A stretch of 64,000 nucleotides of DNA from Chitinophaga agrisoli (lineage in GTDB: Bacteria > Bacteroidota > Bacteroidia > Chitinophagales > Chitinophagaceae). A program made the position numbers and the translations under genes. The notes under the pieces are model-generated. The model did no database searches and had not been told where the DNA came from. It saw only the letters and a list, made by a program, of their open reading frames with translations. Of the stretch, positions 8,481 to 16,467 are shown one piece after another (position 1 is the stretch's first letter; each line of letters begins with the position of its first letter). The stretch covers positions 544,421-608,420 of the forward strand of contig NZ_VUOC01000003.1 of the NCBI RefSeq assembly GCF_008386695.1, given 5' to 3'.

Positions 8481-9791
8481 GGACAACACATATACCACTA
8501 CCAGGGTCACTAATCCCATCCATAAAGTGGCCACAGAATATACTTTAAGCATGGTGCGCATTTCCAGGCCGGAGAACTTGGAGATCACCCAGAAATAGGC
8601 GTCATTGGCATGTGAGATGGTCATAGAGCCGCCTCCCAGGGCCAGTATGCATAGCAACCTGCCCGTTTCGCTATCCAGCCCTAGTACCGGCAATAATGGC
8701 TGTACAATAGACGCCGCCGTAATAATAGCCACCGTTGACGAGCCTTGCGCTGTTTTCAACAGGGAGGCCAACAGAAAGGGGAATACGATCCCAAAACTGC
8801 CCAGCGGCAGCGCCGCGCTTACATGTTCGCCTATCTTTGCCGCCGCCAGCACTGCTCCAAAAGCACCGCCGGCGCCTATGATCACCAGTATGCCGCCCGC
8901 TTTTTCCGCTGCCTCCTGTAACAAAGCGCCGGTGGTATTACGGTTCCATGCCCTGCTGCCCGCAAATGCCAGCAGCACGCCTACAGATAACGCCACCACC
9001 GGGTCTCCCAACAGGTGAAAGATGCGCCACCCTGAATTTTTGGTGGCCTCAATATTTGTGAATGCGCCGATGGCGATCAATACAATAGGCACCACTACCG
9101 GCAAAAAGGCTATCCATACGGGTGGGGTAGGCCCATCGGTTACCTGGTCAGTATGTTCCTGCTGTGTGGCGGGGATCTTCTTACCGGCATAATGCGCCCA
9201 CCAGCTGCCCGCTATGGCGCCGGGAATGGCGACCAGGATACCGGTGATCATCAGCTTTCCAAAATCAGCCCCAATGGCCCCGGCGGCTGCCGTAGCCCCG
9301 GGGTGGGGCGGTATCAGGCAGTGCACCGCATAAAGACCGGTAGCCAGCGAAACAGCCATGATCACCACGGAAATGCCGGTACGCCGTGCCAGGGATTGGT
9401 TTAACCCGCTCAGCACTATATAACCGGAGTCGCAGAAAATAGGCAGGCCTACAATAAAACCGGTAATGCTCATAGCAATGGCGGCATAGCGCTCGCCCAC
9501 TATCCGGAGAATAAAGGAAGCCATTACCCGCGTACTGCCCGTATGCTCCAACAATACCCCCAGCGTAGTGCCCAGTACAATAACGAATCCCAGGGACTTC
9601 ATAATATTGCCAAAACCGTCCTTCATGGCGGTAATAATGTCTGCTGCCGGCAGTTGTACGCCTAAGCCCGTCACAAAACAGGCAATGAACAGCGCAAAAA
9701 AAGCGTGTACCCGGTACCGGGCGGTGAGCAGGATAATGACGGCAATGCCTGCCAGTAAGGCAATTAATACCTGGAGAAGGTCTGTGGTCAT
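8466..9791 (-). CDS. GntP-family gluconate/hydroxy-acid permease
   Basis: A 441-residue polytopic membrane protein with about a dozen hydrophobic segments. It shows GntP family features: FALFIACFVTGLG near the N-terminus, GFGNIMKSLGFVIVLGTTLGVLLEHTGS, GLPIFCDSGYIVL, LIPPHPGATAAAGAIGAD, and AQGSSTVAIITAASI near the C-terminus. The family takes up gluconate, D-serine, fructuronate or similar acids by proton symport. No gluconate kinase or sugar-acid enzyme is adjacent, so the substrate stays open. It converges on the amidohydrolase gene. Confidence 0.9.
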   Translation of the reverse strand: MTTDLLQVLIALLAGIAVIILLTARYRVHAFFALFIACFVTGLGVQLPAADIITAMKDGFGNIMKSLGFVIVLGTTLGVLLEHTGSTRVMASFILRIVGERYAAIAMSITGFIVGLPIFCDSGYIVLSGLNQSLARRTGISVVIMAVSLATGLYAVHCLIPPHPGATAAAGAIGADFGKLMITGILVAIPGAIAGSWWAHYAGKKIPATQQEHTDQVTDGPTPPVWIAFLPVVVPIVLIAIGAFTNIEATKNSGWRIFHLLGDPVVALSVGVLLAFAGSRAWNRNTTGALLQEAAEKAGGILVIIGAGGAFGAVLAAAKIGEHVSAALPLGSFGIVFPFLLASLLKTAQGSSTVAIITAASIVQPLLPVLGLDSETGRLLCILALGGGSMTISHANDAYFWVISKFSGLEMRTMLKVYSVATLWMGLVTLVVVYVLSLLLL

Positions 9792-9828
9792 TCAGCAAGG
9801 ATTATCTGCACAATATAGCAAAAGCAGC

Positions 9829-10233
9829 TCAGGAATACTGCTGTAGCCATTCGTGATAGATCTTCTCTGCGAACTTGTCGTACTCAATAAAGCTGTCGGG
9901 TTTGGTATGGTAGGCGTAAGCGCCGCTCAGCATGCATTTGTCGATCACGGTGGGCGTAAAGGAGGTAGAAGTGATAATGACCGGTATATGCGCCAGCGTG
10001 GAATTATTCTTAACGTACTGCAGCAGGTCCAGGCCATTCATACCGGGCATGTTCAGGTCACTGATGATCAGATCCGGCAATATCTCCTGGATTTCCTGCA
10101 TAACGGCTACTGCTTCCTCGCCATTACCTGCTACGCCCAGTACATTATATAGTTGGGTTGTCAAAAAACCCTCTTTCATAAACAGTTGCTCGTCCTCGTC
10201 GTTTTCAACCAGCAGTACATTGATCTTTTTCAT
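9829..10233 (-). CDS. stand-alone CheY-like response regulator
   Basis: A 134-residue receiver domain without an output domain. The acidic pocket is ENDEDEQ at 10-16, the phospho-acceptor is Asp59 in LIISDLNMPGMNG, and the switch Thr/Ser strand and conserved Lys (HTKPDS) are present. It lies 13 bases downstream of the PAS histidine kinase on the same strand, so the two form a probable two-component or phosphorelay pair. Single-receiver proteins of this kind often accompany phytochrome-like kinases in Bacteroidota. Confidence 0.9.
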   Translation of the reverse strand: MKKINVLLVENDEDEQLFMKEGFLTTQLYNVLGVAGNGEEAVAVMQEIQEILPDLIISDLNMPGMNGLDLLQYVKNNSTLAHIPVIITSTSFTPTVIDKCMLSGAYAYHTKPDSFIEYDKFAEKIYHEWLQQYS

Positions 10234-10246
10234 GTATGCAAAAATA

Positions 10247-11419
10247 TTACTTAAGCTGCAAGTTTCGGCTGATGGTGAAATAGAAAACAGTGCCTTCTCC
10301 CGGGGTAGACTCTACCCATATCTTCCCATTATGATATTCCACTATCTTTTTACAGATGGCCAGCCCTATGCCGGTGCCAGGATATTCTTTATTGGTATGT
10401 AAACGTTTGAATACTTCAAATATCTTCACGGTATATTCCGGCGGCACGCCAATGCCGTTGTCCGCTACCGCAAACTGGTAATGGTCCGGCATCTCTACAC
10501 AACTGATCCTGATATGCGGTATTTTGCCGCCCCTGAACTTAAGCGCGTTTCCCACCAGGTTCTGCAATAATTGCACCAGCCGCACCTTATTGCCCTTGAT
10601 ATAAGTTACTCCCTCGTCCAGGAGGATAGTAGCGCCTGTATCTTCTATACTCACTTTCAGGTTCTGCAGGCTTTCTGCCACCACTTCCTTTACCAGCAGC
10701 TGGGCAAACTCTTTTTCTGCGGTGTTCAGTTGGGCGTAGTTAAGCAGGCCGATGATCAGCTCCTTCATACGGATATTACCCTGGATAGCCTTGTGGATAT
10801 AGTTATGCAATTCCGGCGAGCCTTCCTGCCCTAGTTTTTTCTGGATAAGCAGCAGGTAGCTATAGGTAGTGCGCAGGGGTTCCTGGAGATCATGGGAGGC
10901 AATGGTATTGAACTGCCCCAGCTCTTCATTGGCGGTTGCCAGCTCCAGTACAGTATTATGCAACTCTGACGCCAGCAGGCGATAGCGTTCTTCACTGGCC
11001 ATCAGGGCCTGCTCTGCCTGCTTCCTTTCCGTCAGGTCGCGGGTAACCTTGGAAAAGCCAAGCAGCTCTTTATTTTTGTCGTAAACAGCGGTAATGATCA
11101 CATTGGCCCAGAAACGGGTGCCGTCTTTGCGTACACGCCAGCCTTCGTCTTCAAATTTGCCTTCTTTCCTCACTACGCGAAGTTCCATGGCAGGTTTGCC
11201 ATTATCTATATCTTCCTGGGGATAGAATTTGGAGAAATGTTGTCCCACTATTTCCGCGGCATTGTATCCCTTTATACGCTGGGCGCCTTCATTCCAGCTT
11301 ACCACATAACCATTGGTATCCAGCATGAAAATGGCGTAGTCTTTCACCTGCTCCACCAATAACCGGTAACGCTCGTAAATATGGATATTCTGCGGTATCT
11401 GTTCTGTATTTTCGTCCAT
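10247..11419 (-). CDS. PAS-domain sensor histidine kinase
   Basis: A 390-residue soluble kinase with one PAS domain at about 15-130 (YAIFMLDTNGYVVSWNEGA, then a PAC-like motif ending in GFSKVTRDLTERKQAE). A short coiled coil leads into a HisKA domain with His176 in IASHDLQEP and a HATPase domain (LQNLVGNALKF, VADNGIGVP, GTGIGLAICKKIVEYH). It has no membrane segment, so it should sense a cytoplasmic cue. The receiver gene follows directly. The HDLQEPLR H-box places it with the phytochrome-like kinase group. Confidence 0.92.
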   Translation of the reverse strand: MDENTEQIPQNIHIYERYRLLVEQVKDYAIFMLDTNGYVVSWNEGAQRIKGYNAAEIVGQHFSKFYPQEDIDNGKPAMELRVVRKEGKFEDEGWRVRKDGTRFWANVIITAVYDKNKELLGFSKVTRDLTERKQAEQALMASEERYRLLASELHNTVLELATANEELGQFNTIASHDLQEPLRTTYSYLLLIQKKLGQEGSPELHNYIHKAIQGNIRMKELIIGLLNYAQLNTAEKEFAQLLVKEVVAESLQNLKVSIEDTGATILLDEGVTYIKGNKVRLVQLLQNLVGNALKFRGGKIPHIRISCVEMPDHYQFAVADNGIGVPPEYTVKIFEVFKRLHTNKEYPGTGIGLAICKKIVEYHNGKIWVESTPGEGTVFYFTISRNLQLK

Positions 11420-11526
11420 ACGGGATGAATATATTAATTATTCAGACACGGGGAGGAAAATGGAAGTTAAATAAATTTGTTTGATGTTTTGAAAAAAAAT
11501 TATACATTTGCCGTCCGAAAAAGCGA

Positions 11527-11597
11527 TGCCCGATAGTATAACGGTAGTACGACAGACTCTGACTCTGTTTGTCTTGGTTCGAATCCAGGTCGGGCAA
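11527..11597 (+). tRNA. tRNA-Gln (anticodon CTG)
   Basis: A full cloverleaf can be folded by hand. The acceptor TGCCCGA pairs with TCGGGCA. A three-pair D stem (GTA/TAC) encloses a TAACGGTAG loop. The anticodon stem ACAGA/TCTGT carries loop CTCTGAC, giving anticodon CTG. The variable loop has four bases and the T arm is CTTGG-TTCGAAT-CCAGG, with discriminator A. CCA is not fully encoded. Its 3' end is duplicated 1.15 kb downstream. Confidence 0.95.
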
Positions 11598-11603
11598 CAA
11601 AAA
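11583..11603 (+). repeat. direct repeat copy 1 (tRNA-Gln 3' end, attL-like)
   Basis: A 21-base segment running from the T loop through the acceptor end of tRNA-Gln and into the first bases past the gene (begins ATCCAGGTCGG and ends in a run of A). It is identical to 12736-12756. A perfect repeat of a tRNA 3' end is the usual footprint of tyrosine-recombinase integration. Confidence 0.8.
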
Positions 11604-11638
11604 GCGAAACTCTTTCCAGTAAAGGGCTTCGCTTTTTT
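11599..11638 (+). terminator. terminator after tRNA-Gln
   Basis: A ten-base stem AAAAAGCGAA / TTCGCTTTTT encloses about 19 bases and is followed by a T run. It begins two bases past the tRNA discriminator, so it is well placed to end the tRNA transcript. Confidence 0.85.
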
Positions 11639-11639
11639 T

Positions 11640-11926
11640 ATTTCCCCAACAAGAGGTGGTTTTCTCAAAAAGTCTCCAAACCGCCTTTCCATGGTAGATC
11701 CGTATAGAGGGATTTTTTATCCCGCGCCAATATGTTAAATGACCTCCAACAAAGAAGAAAATTATAATTGAAAAACATACACTACGCTCATTTTACCGGG
11801 ATCAATTACTTTTTGGCCGTAGTACCGGTTGCCTGAACTGAGTAAGCTGGTAAGGAGGGCATACAATATATTATTTCTTTGCCCGTTTCTATTGAGATCC
11901 TCAAATTAAAACCCTTAATCAGACCC
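11640..11926. other. intergenic stretch inside the tRNA-bounded segment
   Basis: AT-rich sequence between the tRNA terminator and the lipoprotein gene. I see no open frame with coding character. Frames antisense to the tRNA are the familiar spurious translations of a tRNA gene. A weak promoter-like TTTCTTTG lies at about 11873-11880, ahead of the lipoprotein start. Confidence 0.5.
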
Positions 11927-12682
11927 ATGAAAACACAATCCCTTTTAACCCTGGCCGCAATTTTTGCGGCCCTGCTTTTTTCGTGTTCTAAAGACAATGA
12001 TCCGGCTCCGCCAAAACTTCAAAAAATGTCTGTGACAAACGCCACAGCAGATGCAGACCCCACGGGAGGCGCTAACTCAACTTGTTTTAGTACCTATTCC
12101 AATACGGTTCGAAACCCGCCAAGTGGCTATATTCCCGGTACCGCGGAGGCAGACCTGAATACTTGCCTTGAAACCAATTGGGATATAAGCCAAGGTGCGC
12201 CTGGTCCAAGGCAGGTGCCTCCTGCTCCCCCGATAGTCTTAACGCCCGCGCCGCCTTCTCTCCCTCCCATTAACACCACACCTCCGCCGGTTGATGATAA
12301 CCTGGCCTATTTGAAGTTCTTCAATGTACAAGGTTATGGCTTCGATCTTTTTTCGCGTACGCTTGATGAGGCCAGGCAGCTTTTTGACCGTTATTGCCAG
12401 ATAGTTTGTGCTGCTATAACGGAGAATATCAATTGGTCTAATCCAAATTATGTTGACAAGTCAGTTGCTTCGGTAATATATGCTACCAATCATCCGGAAG
12501 TATTTCAGTCTGCAGAGGATAAAGACATGTTCCTAAGGTTTTTGGGCCTTGTATTTGCAAAGGATACTTTTCTTATATCTCTATGGGGCTCTCCCGATAC
12601 CGGGGGGATTATCAATTTGGCGTCTGGCAAATGTGTTAATCTTTGGGGCAGGATACCTCCGTTCCCATTCCACCCAAGATAA
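11927..12682 (+). CDS. hypothetical lipoprotein inside the tRNA-bounded segment
   Basis: The ATG at 11927 gives a 251-residue protein with a lipoprotein signal (SLLTLAAIFAALLFSC) whose lipobox Cys is followed by SKDND. A low-complexity Pro-rich spacer (residues about 95-125, many PPAPP-type runs) separates a Cys-containing N-terminal part from a C-terminal domain (LAYLKFFNVQGYGFDLFSRTLDEARQLFDRYCQ). I do not recognise the C-terminal domain. Bacteroidota lipoproteins with such spacers are usually outer-membrane or surface anchored. It is the only gene between the tRNA repeats. Confidence 0.65.
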   Translation: MKTQSLLTLAAIFAALLFSCSKDNDPAPPKLQKMSVTNATADADPTGGANSTCFSTYSNTVRNPPSGYIPGTAEADLNTCLETNWDISQGAPGPRQVPPAPPIVLTPAPPSLPPINTTPPPVDDNLAYLKFFNVQGYGFDLFSRTLDEARQLFDRYCQIVCAAITENINWSNPNYVDKSVASVIYATNHPEVFQSAEDKDMFLRFLGLVFAKDTFLISLWGSPDTGGIINLASGKCVNLWGRIPPFPFHPR

Positions 12683-12735
12683 ACCACACGAAAAGCAGTT
12701 ATAATGCTATTCCCTCCTGGATTCTGTGCAACATC

Positions 12736-12756
12736 ATCCAGGTCGGGCAACAAAAA
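12736..12756 (+). repeat. direct repeat copy 2 (attR-like)
   Basis: Identical over 21 bases to 11583-11603 in the tRNA-Gln gene. The sequence to its left no longer resembles the tRNA, so the copy is an isolated 3' end. A small inverted repeat (CCTGGAT at 12716-12722 with ATCCAGG at 12736-12742) abuts it. Confidence 0.8.
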
Positions 12757-12793
12757 ACCGGAATCCGCTTCAATAGCAGGTTCCGTTTTTTTT
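12752..12793. terminator. terminator after the second repeat
   Basis: The arms AAAAAACCGGAA and TTCCGTTTTTTT pair with a single bulged C, and A/T tracts lie on both sides. It can serve the lipoprotein gene on the plus strand and the SUKH gene on the minus strand. Its layout copies that of the terminator just past the intact tRNA. Confidence 0.75.
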
Positions 12794-12809
12794 ATTGACT
12801 ACTGATTGT

Positions 12810-13247
12810 TCACCACTCGTGAAAATACTCCTCAATAAAAGTCTCAAAGCTTACAGCCAGTTCCTGCCGCTCTCCGGTATCATAATCAAAAACTAACACT
12901 TTCCCTTCCGGGCTCAGCGCAACCGGGTTACCAGCGCCATCGTCCGCAATCACATAACATTGGTTCAGCTCAGGGAAAATACCATTTTCATTGGCCAGCT
13001 TACGGTTCAAACTGGTAAGGTCGATGATGGTCTCCTTGCCTATGGAACTGCCATTGGAAAAGCCATGAATGGCAATACCGGCATACGCGCCGCCAAAATG
13101 CCGGATAAATTCTTGATAGTCGGGGTGCAAGGTAACCTGTAGCTCTTTTTCTGCCGCGGAGATTTCTTCAGTTGTAGCAGGCCGCCCCTTCAACGAAGGA
13201 TTTTTGGAAAGGAATTGGTCAATGCGGGTTAGTAATGATGGTTTCAT
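12810..13247 (-). CDS. SMI1/KNR4 (SUKH) family protein
   Basis: The 145-residue protein has the SUKH fold pattern: an early helix (ITEEI-type AATTEEISAAEKELQ, here TTEEISAAEKELQVTLHPDYQEFIRHFGG), then GIAIHGFS, then YVIADDGAGNPVALSPEGKVLVFDYDTGE near the end. SUKH proteins are common immunity proteins to contact-dependent or secreted toxins, but many occur without a partner. No toxin gene is adjacent. It sits immediately beside the tRNA-bounded segment but outside its repeats. Confidence 0.8.
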   Translation of the reverse strand: MKPSLLTRIDQFLSKNPSLKGRPATTEEISAAEKELQVTLHPDYQEFIRHFGGAYAGIAIHGFSNGSSIGKETIIDLTSLNRKLANENGIFPELNQCYVIADDGAGNPVALSPEGKVLVFDYDTGERQELAVSFETFIEEYFHEW

Positions 13248-13351
13248 TCGCTAGAGGTTTCTTAACCTGCAAAATAAAGCAACCAGGCGAAAATACTCCC
13301 TAATAACATAAATGTATGTCAGCTAAGCACACATTTACCGAAAAGTAATGT

Positions 13352-14041
13352 CTATTTTAGCAGGCGGACAAGACTGTGTTCTCTTTTAGCAACATCGGCT
13401 ACATTATCCTCTATAAGCTTTTTCATCTCCAGGATATCCTGCCATATTTCGAAAATAGACATTTTGACCAGCTTGAGCGGCTTACCTTTAACATACAGCT
13501 CACAGGTCAAAAATTTAATATCGAAGGCAGCTGTTGCGCCAGTATTGCAAGCAGTTCCGCTATAGCCGTCTTTAGTCTCTTTTATGGTCCATTGTTCACT
13601 ATGTCCTTCGTAATGCAGTTGAAGAATGGGGTCTTTGGTCAAGTAACGGTTTAATGGCTTTTCTGCTGTAGCCTTCTTGTCAAAGAGAACACTACGTGAA
13701 ATATTTTGCTGTAGTGTGGTATTGGGAGCATACGTGTGCGGATGAATATAGGCCTTATGATGCCGGTTGCCCCGTCCTTCTTCAAGGCAAAAATTGATAT
13801 GCATAACGAGAAGGCTATAGGTGGAAAGGAAGCTGTTAATAAGGCAAAGGAGATTTCGAATATCGACATCGGGAATAGCTTTATCGTGCTTTACATGTAA
13901 AGCCCTTGATTCTTTAATAATGCGAATGTAGGCTCCTTTGAGGTTGGCCAGGAAAATATCAGTCCACGTAGTTGTAAAGCCTAACTGGCGCTTATCATCA
14001 AGGTGGGGCATGCTGGAGGGTTTTCTATTAAAATTCATCAT
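13352..14041 (-). CDS. hypothetical protein
   Basis: A 229-residue frame that I do not recognise. It has no signal peptide or clear membrane helix. The middle contains LINSFLSTYSLLVMHINFCLEEG and the C-terminal third is Lys-rich (VKGKPLKLVKMSIFEIWQDILEMKKLIEDNVADVAKRE). Codon use looks more AT-rich than in neighbouring genes, which could mean recent acquisition. A double ATG (MMNFNRK) marks the start. Confidence 0.55.
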   Translation of the reverse strand: MMNFNRKPSSMPHLDDKRQLGFTTTWTDIFLANLKGAYIRIIKESRALHVKHDKAIPDVDIRNLLCLINSFLSTYSLLVMHINFCLEEGRGNRHHKAYIHPHTYAPNTTLQQNISRSVLFDKKATAEKPLNRYLTKDPILQLHYEGHSEQWTIKETKDGYSGTACNTGATAAFDIKFLTCELYVKGKPLKLVKMSIFEIWQDILEMKKLIEDNVADVAKREHSLVRLLK

Positions 14042-14180
14042 TATTGAGGGTTTTTATAGGTAGCGGCGAATGTAAAGATGAAAACCGTTATTTCTGTTAA
14101 TCCAGCGTTAATGCTGCCTGAATTATTGTTAGGGGATATCGTGTTACGATATTATTGTCAGAAGCGCAAGGTCCGCAAAT

Positions 14181-14209
14181 AAACAGCCCACTTTTAAAAC
14201 GGGCTGTTT
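14181..14209 (-). terminator. hairpin terminator for the TMEM175-like gene
   Basis: A nine-base perfect stem (AAACAGCCC/GGGCTGTTT) with an 11-base loop lies 17 bases past the minus-strand stop. The following T run is short, so it is a moderate terminator. Confidence 0.6.
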
Positions 14210-14226
14210 ATTTACAGGCATTACAT

Positions 14227-14883
14227 TTAAGCAGACAGCTTCCTGTCGTAATACTTCCGCACCAGATAAAACGCCGGCCACGACAAAATAGGCGACCATT
14301 GCGCCAGCACTAAGGAAAACGGCCGCAATAAGATCCCAATCAGGAATATCGCCGGTATAACCATCGACCTGGCCCGCAGGATCGCCTTCAGATGTACAGT
14401 ATGCGTATGCCGTGCTACCCCGTTTTGCGGATTAAAAACATAACTGATCAATATAAAATTAGTCACGCCCGTTAGTATGATATTGGCGTTATAGAAATAA
14501 TACGGAATGGTGTAGAAGCTGTTCTCACTGTAATAAGAAGAGGAGAACGGCATAATGATCAGCGTGAACAGGAACAGGAAGTTCAGGAAGATAAGCCGGT
14601 TCGTATATCTCTTCACAAATCCGAATATACGGTGATGGATCCGCCAGTAGTTGGCAATTACCCAAAAACTGATAACGAAACCAATAGCCTTGGGCAGCAG
14701 CGGGATCAGTTGTCGTAACATCTCCAGGTCTGAGCCGCCGGTATGGATCTCCGGCGCTTTTATTTCAATCACCAGCAAGGTAATGGCAATCGCAAAGATG
14801 GCATCACTAAAAAGGATAAACCGGTCCAGCTGAAAATCCTGCCTTTCCGGATCATGGTAGTCTAAAAAATGTTTAGCGGTCAT
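14227..14883 (-). CDS. TMEM175/DUF1211-like potassium channel
   Basis: A 218-residue membrane protein whose first helix carries the family signature: RFILFSDAIFAIAITLLVIEIK fits the RxxxFSDxxxAIAxTLL pattern that lines the pore of bacterial TMEM175 channels. About six hydrophobic segments follow (including LLPKAIGFVISFWVIANYW and LIFLNFLFLFTLIIMPFSS). Bacterial members form tetramers that conduct potassium with low selectivity. It is an isolated gene with its own terminator. Confidence 0.85.
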   Translation of the reverse strand: MTAKHFLDYHDPERQDFQLDRFILFSDAIFAIAITLLVIEIKAPEIHTGGSDLEMLRQLIPLLPKAIGFVISFWVIANYWRIHHRIFGFVKRYTNRLIFLNFLFLFTLIIMPFSSSYYSENSFYTIPYYFYNANIILTGVTNFILISYVFNPQNGVARHTHTVHLKAILRARSMVIPAIFLIGILLRPFSLVLAQWSPILSWPAFYLVRKYYDRKLSA

Positions 14884-14975
14884 GTATAAGGGATTTAGAT
14901 TTTTGGTTGTTGGCTTTAACGTGGAAAAGTTTTACAGTACATTAGGGAAACGTAAAATAGAAAAATATTGTAATA

Positions 14976-15887
14976 ATGACGCGGTATATACCCATTCTTT
15001 ATTTATGTTTATTTGCTTTCACTGCTAGGGGACAGCAAAAGAAAACCATTTACCGGGATAGCCGCGACAGTACCCATAATTTCTATGTCATCCGCCCACC
15101 CAGGGAGGCTATAACAGGCCTGCTGGTATTAAACGACAGGGGCCTTTCTGACAGTGCTAAAATGGATGCCTGGCAACAGGGGATCATGATCCTTACGGTA
15201 GTACCTGCCGTTAACAGCCTGGATAACCTTACCAGTAACGCTGTTCTGGACACAATAGATGATATGATAGCAGAAGTGTTGACCGCATACAAGATCTCTA
15301 CTGGTAAAGTGGTTATTGGAGGAATGTCTGCCGCGGGCACAGGAGCCGTACGGTATGCGGAGTACTGTTATGCCGGCAGGTCAAAAGCTGGTATTAAACC
15401 AGTGGGCGTATTTGCAGTAGATCCTCCCCTGGACTATGAGCGCCTTTGGAATGAGTCTAACAAAGCAGTAGAGCGGAATTTCAGCAAAGATGCAGCAGAA
15501 GAAGGAAAGACGCTGCTCAGGCTTTTAAACGAGCAGATGAAAGGCACACCGCGGACCAGGCTCACAGCCTATCAGCAGGCCGGCCCTTTCAGCTATTCGG
15601 CCAAACAAGGGGGAAATGCCTACCTGCTTAATCGCCTGGCCGTGCGCCTGTATACAGAGCCGGATATAAACTGGTGGATCACTAACCGGCACAAAGACTT
15701 TTATGATCTGAATGCGATAGATAACGCGGCCTTGATCAATCAGCTACAGCTGAACGGAAATACGAAGGCAGAGCTAATTATCACAAGCAATAAAGGCATA
15801 CAGGCAGAAGGCCATCCCCACTCCTGGAGCATACTGGACCAAAAAGAATTATTGATTTGGTGTAACAAACTCTTTACAGCACCCTAA
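14976..15887 (+). CDS. secreted alpha/beta-hydrolase-like protein
   Basis: The 303-residue protein starts with a signal peptide (MTRYIPILYLCLFAFTARGQ). VVIGGMSAAGTGAVRYAE at about residues 112-129 has the G-x-S-x-G nucleophile elbow of alpha/beta hydrolases, and GHPHSWSILDQKELLIW near the end provides a plausible catalytic His. GVFAVDPPLDYERLW may carry the acid. It is probably a periplasmic esterase or peptidase, with substrate unknown. Its stop overlaps the convergent APS kinase gene by four bases. Confidence 0.65.
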   Translation: MTRYIPILYLCLFAFTARGQQKKTIYRDSRDSTHNFYVIRPPREAITGLLVLNDRGLSDSAKMDAWQQGIMILTVVPAVNSLDNLTSNAVLDTIDDMIAEVLTAYKISTGKVVIGGMSAAGTGAVRYAEYCYAGRSKAGIKPVGVFAVDPPLDYERLWNESNKAVERNFSKDAAEEGKTLLRLLNEQMKGTPRTRLTAYQQAGPFSYSAKQGGNAYLLNRLAVRLYTEPDINWWITNRHKDFYDLNAIDNAALINQLQLNGNTKAELIITSNKGIQAEGHPHSWSILDQKELLIWCNKLFTAP

Positions 15888-16414
15888 ATAAACTGCCGCT
15901 CTTTCAAAAAAGCTACCATCGCCTCCAATACCTGCTCGGGGTTTAGTTTGTCTGTATCCAATACCAGGTCCGCACGCGCCGGCTCTTCAAAAGTATCATT
16001 GAGGCCGGTTAAGTTATGCAGCTTATCCGGATGGGTGTCCGGCAGCAGCGCTTTCCGGTAAAGCCCTTTGGGGTCTCTGCTGATGAGCGTTTCCAGCTTA
16101 CAACGCAGCCATACCAGTATAGCGCCGTATTGCTGCCGCAGGCCGGTCCTGCCTTCCTCAAAGGGATTGATGGCAGCTATGCACACCAGGTCATAGTCCG
16201 TAGCAACAGACCAGGCATAAGCGCCCAGGCGATTGATGTTCTCCAAACGGTCTGCCCTGCTAAACCCCAGGTCTTTACAAAGTGTTTGACGATAAACATC
16301 CCCGTCTATTACCATCACCTTTAAATGACGTTCCTGGCCCCACTTGAGTAATGCATTTGATAACGTGGTTTTACCCACTCCGGATAAGCCGGTGAATTGT
16401 ACAATATGGCCCAT
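15884..16414 (-). CDS. cysC: adenylylsulfate (APS) kinase
   Basis: A 176-residue P-loop kinase. Walker A is GLSGVGKTT (9-17). VIDGDVYRQTLCKDLGFSRADRLENINR is the APS-binding DGDxxR...LGFSxxDRxENIRR block, and RDPKGLYRKAL is the mobile lid segment typical of CysC. It phosphorylates APS to PAPS, the sulfuryl donor. The sulfotransferase gene is on the same strand 0.6 kb upstream, which suggests the PAPS is used for sulfation. No ATP sulfurylase is in the window. Confidence 0.9.
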   Translation of the reverse strand: MGHIVQFTGLSGVGKTTLSNALLKWGQERHLKVMVIDGDVYRQTLCKDLGFSRADRLENINRLGAYAWSVATDYDLVCIAAINPFEEGRTGLRQQYGAILVWLRCKLETLISRDPKGLYRKALLPDTHPDKLHNLTGLNDTFEEPARADLVLDTDKLNPEQVLEAMVAFLKERQFI

Positions 16415-16467
16415 TATAAGTTCGAAAAATTCAGGTATAAGAACGGATTGTTCTGACTATATTTAGC

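Larger units (their letters stand above)
11583..12756. mobile_element. candidate tRNA-Gln mini-island (no integrase)
   Basis: The segment is bounded by perfect 21-base direct repeats, the first being the 3' end of tRNA-Gln. Its unit length is 1,153 bases. The only coding sequence inside is a lipoprotein gene of unfamiliar sequence. No recombinase or excisionase is present, so if this is an integrated element it is a remnant or is mobilised in trans. Partial duplication of the tRNA followed by insertion of DNA is the alternative. Confidence 0.5.

Noticed and set aside
11438-11692. Minus-strand frame of 84 codons containing PTWIRTKTNRVRVCRTTVILSG
   Set aside because: It is the antisense translation of the tRNA-Gln gene, a well-known spurious product.
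12810-13247. SUKH protein as part of a toxin-immunity cassette
   Set aside because: No polymorphic toxin, secretion marker or second immunity gene is adjacent, so only the family call is kept.
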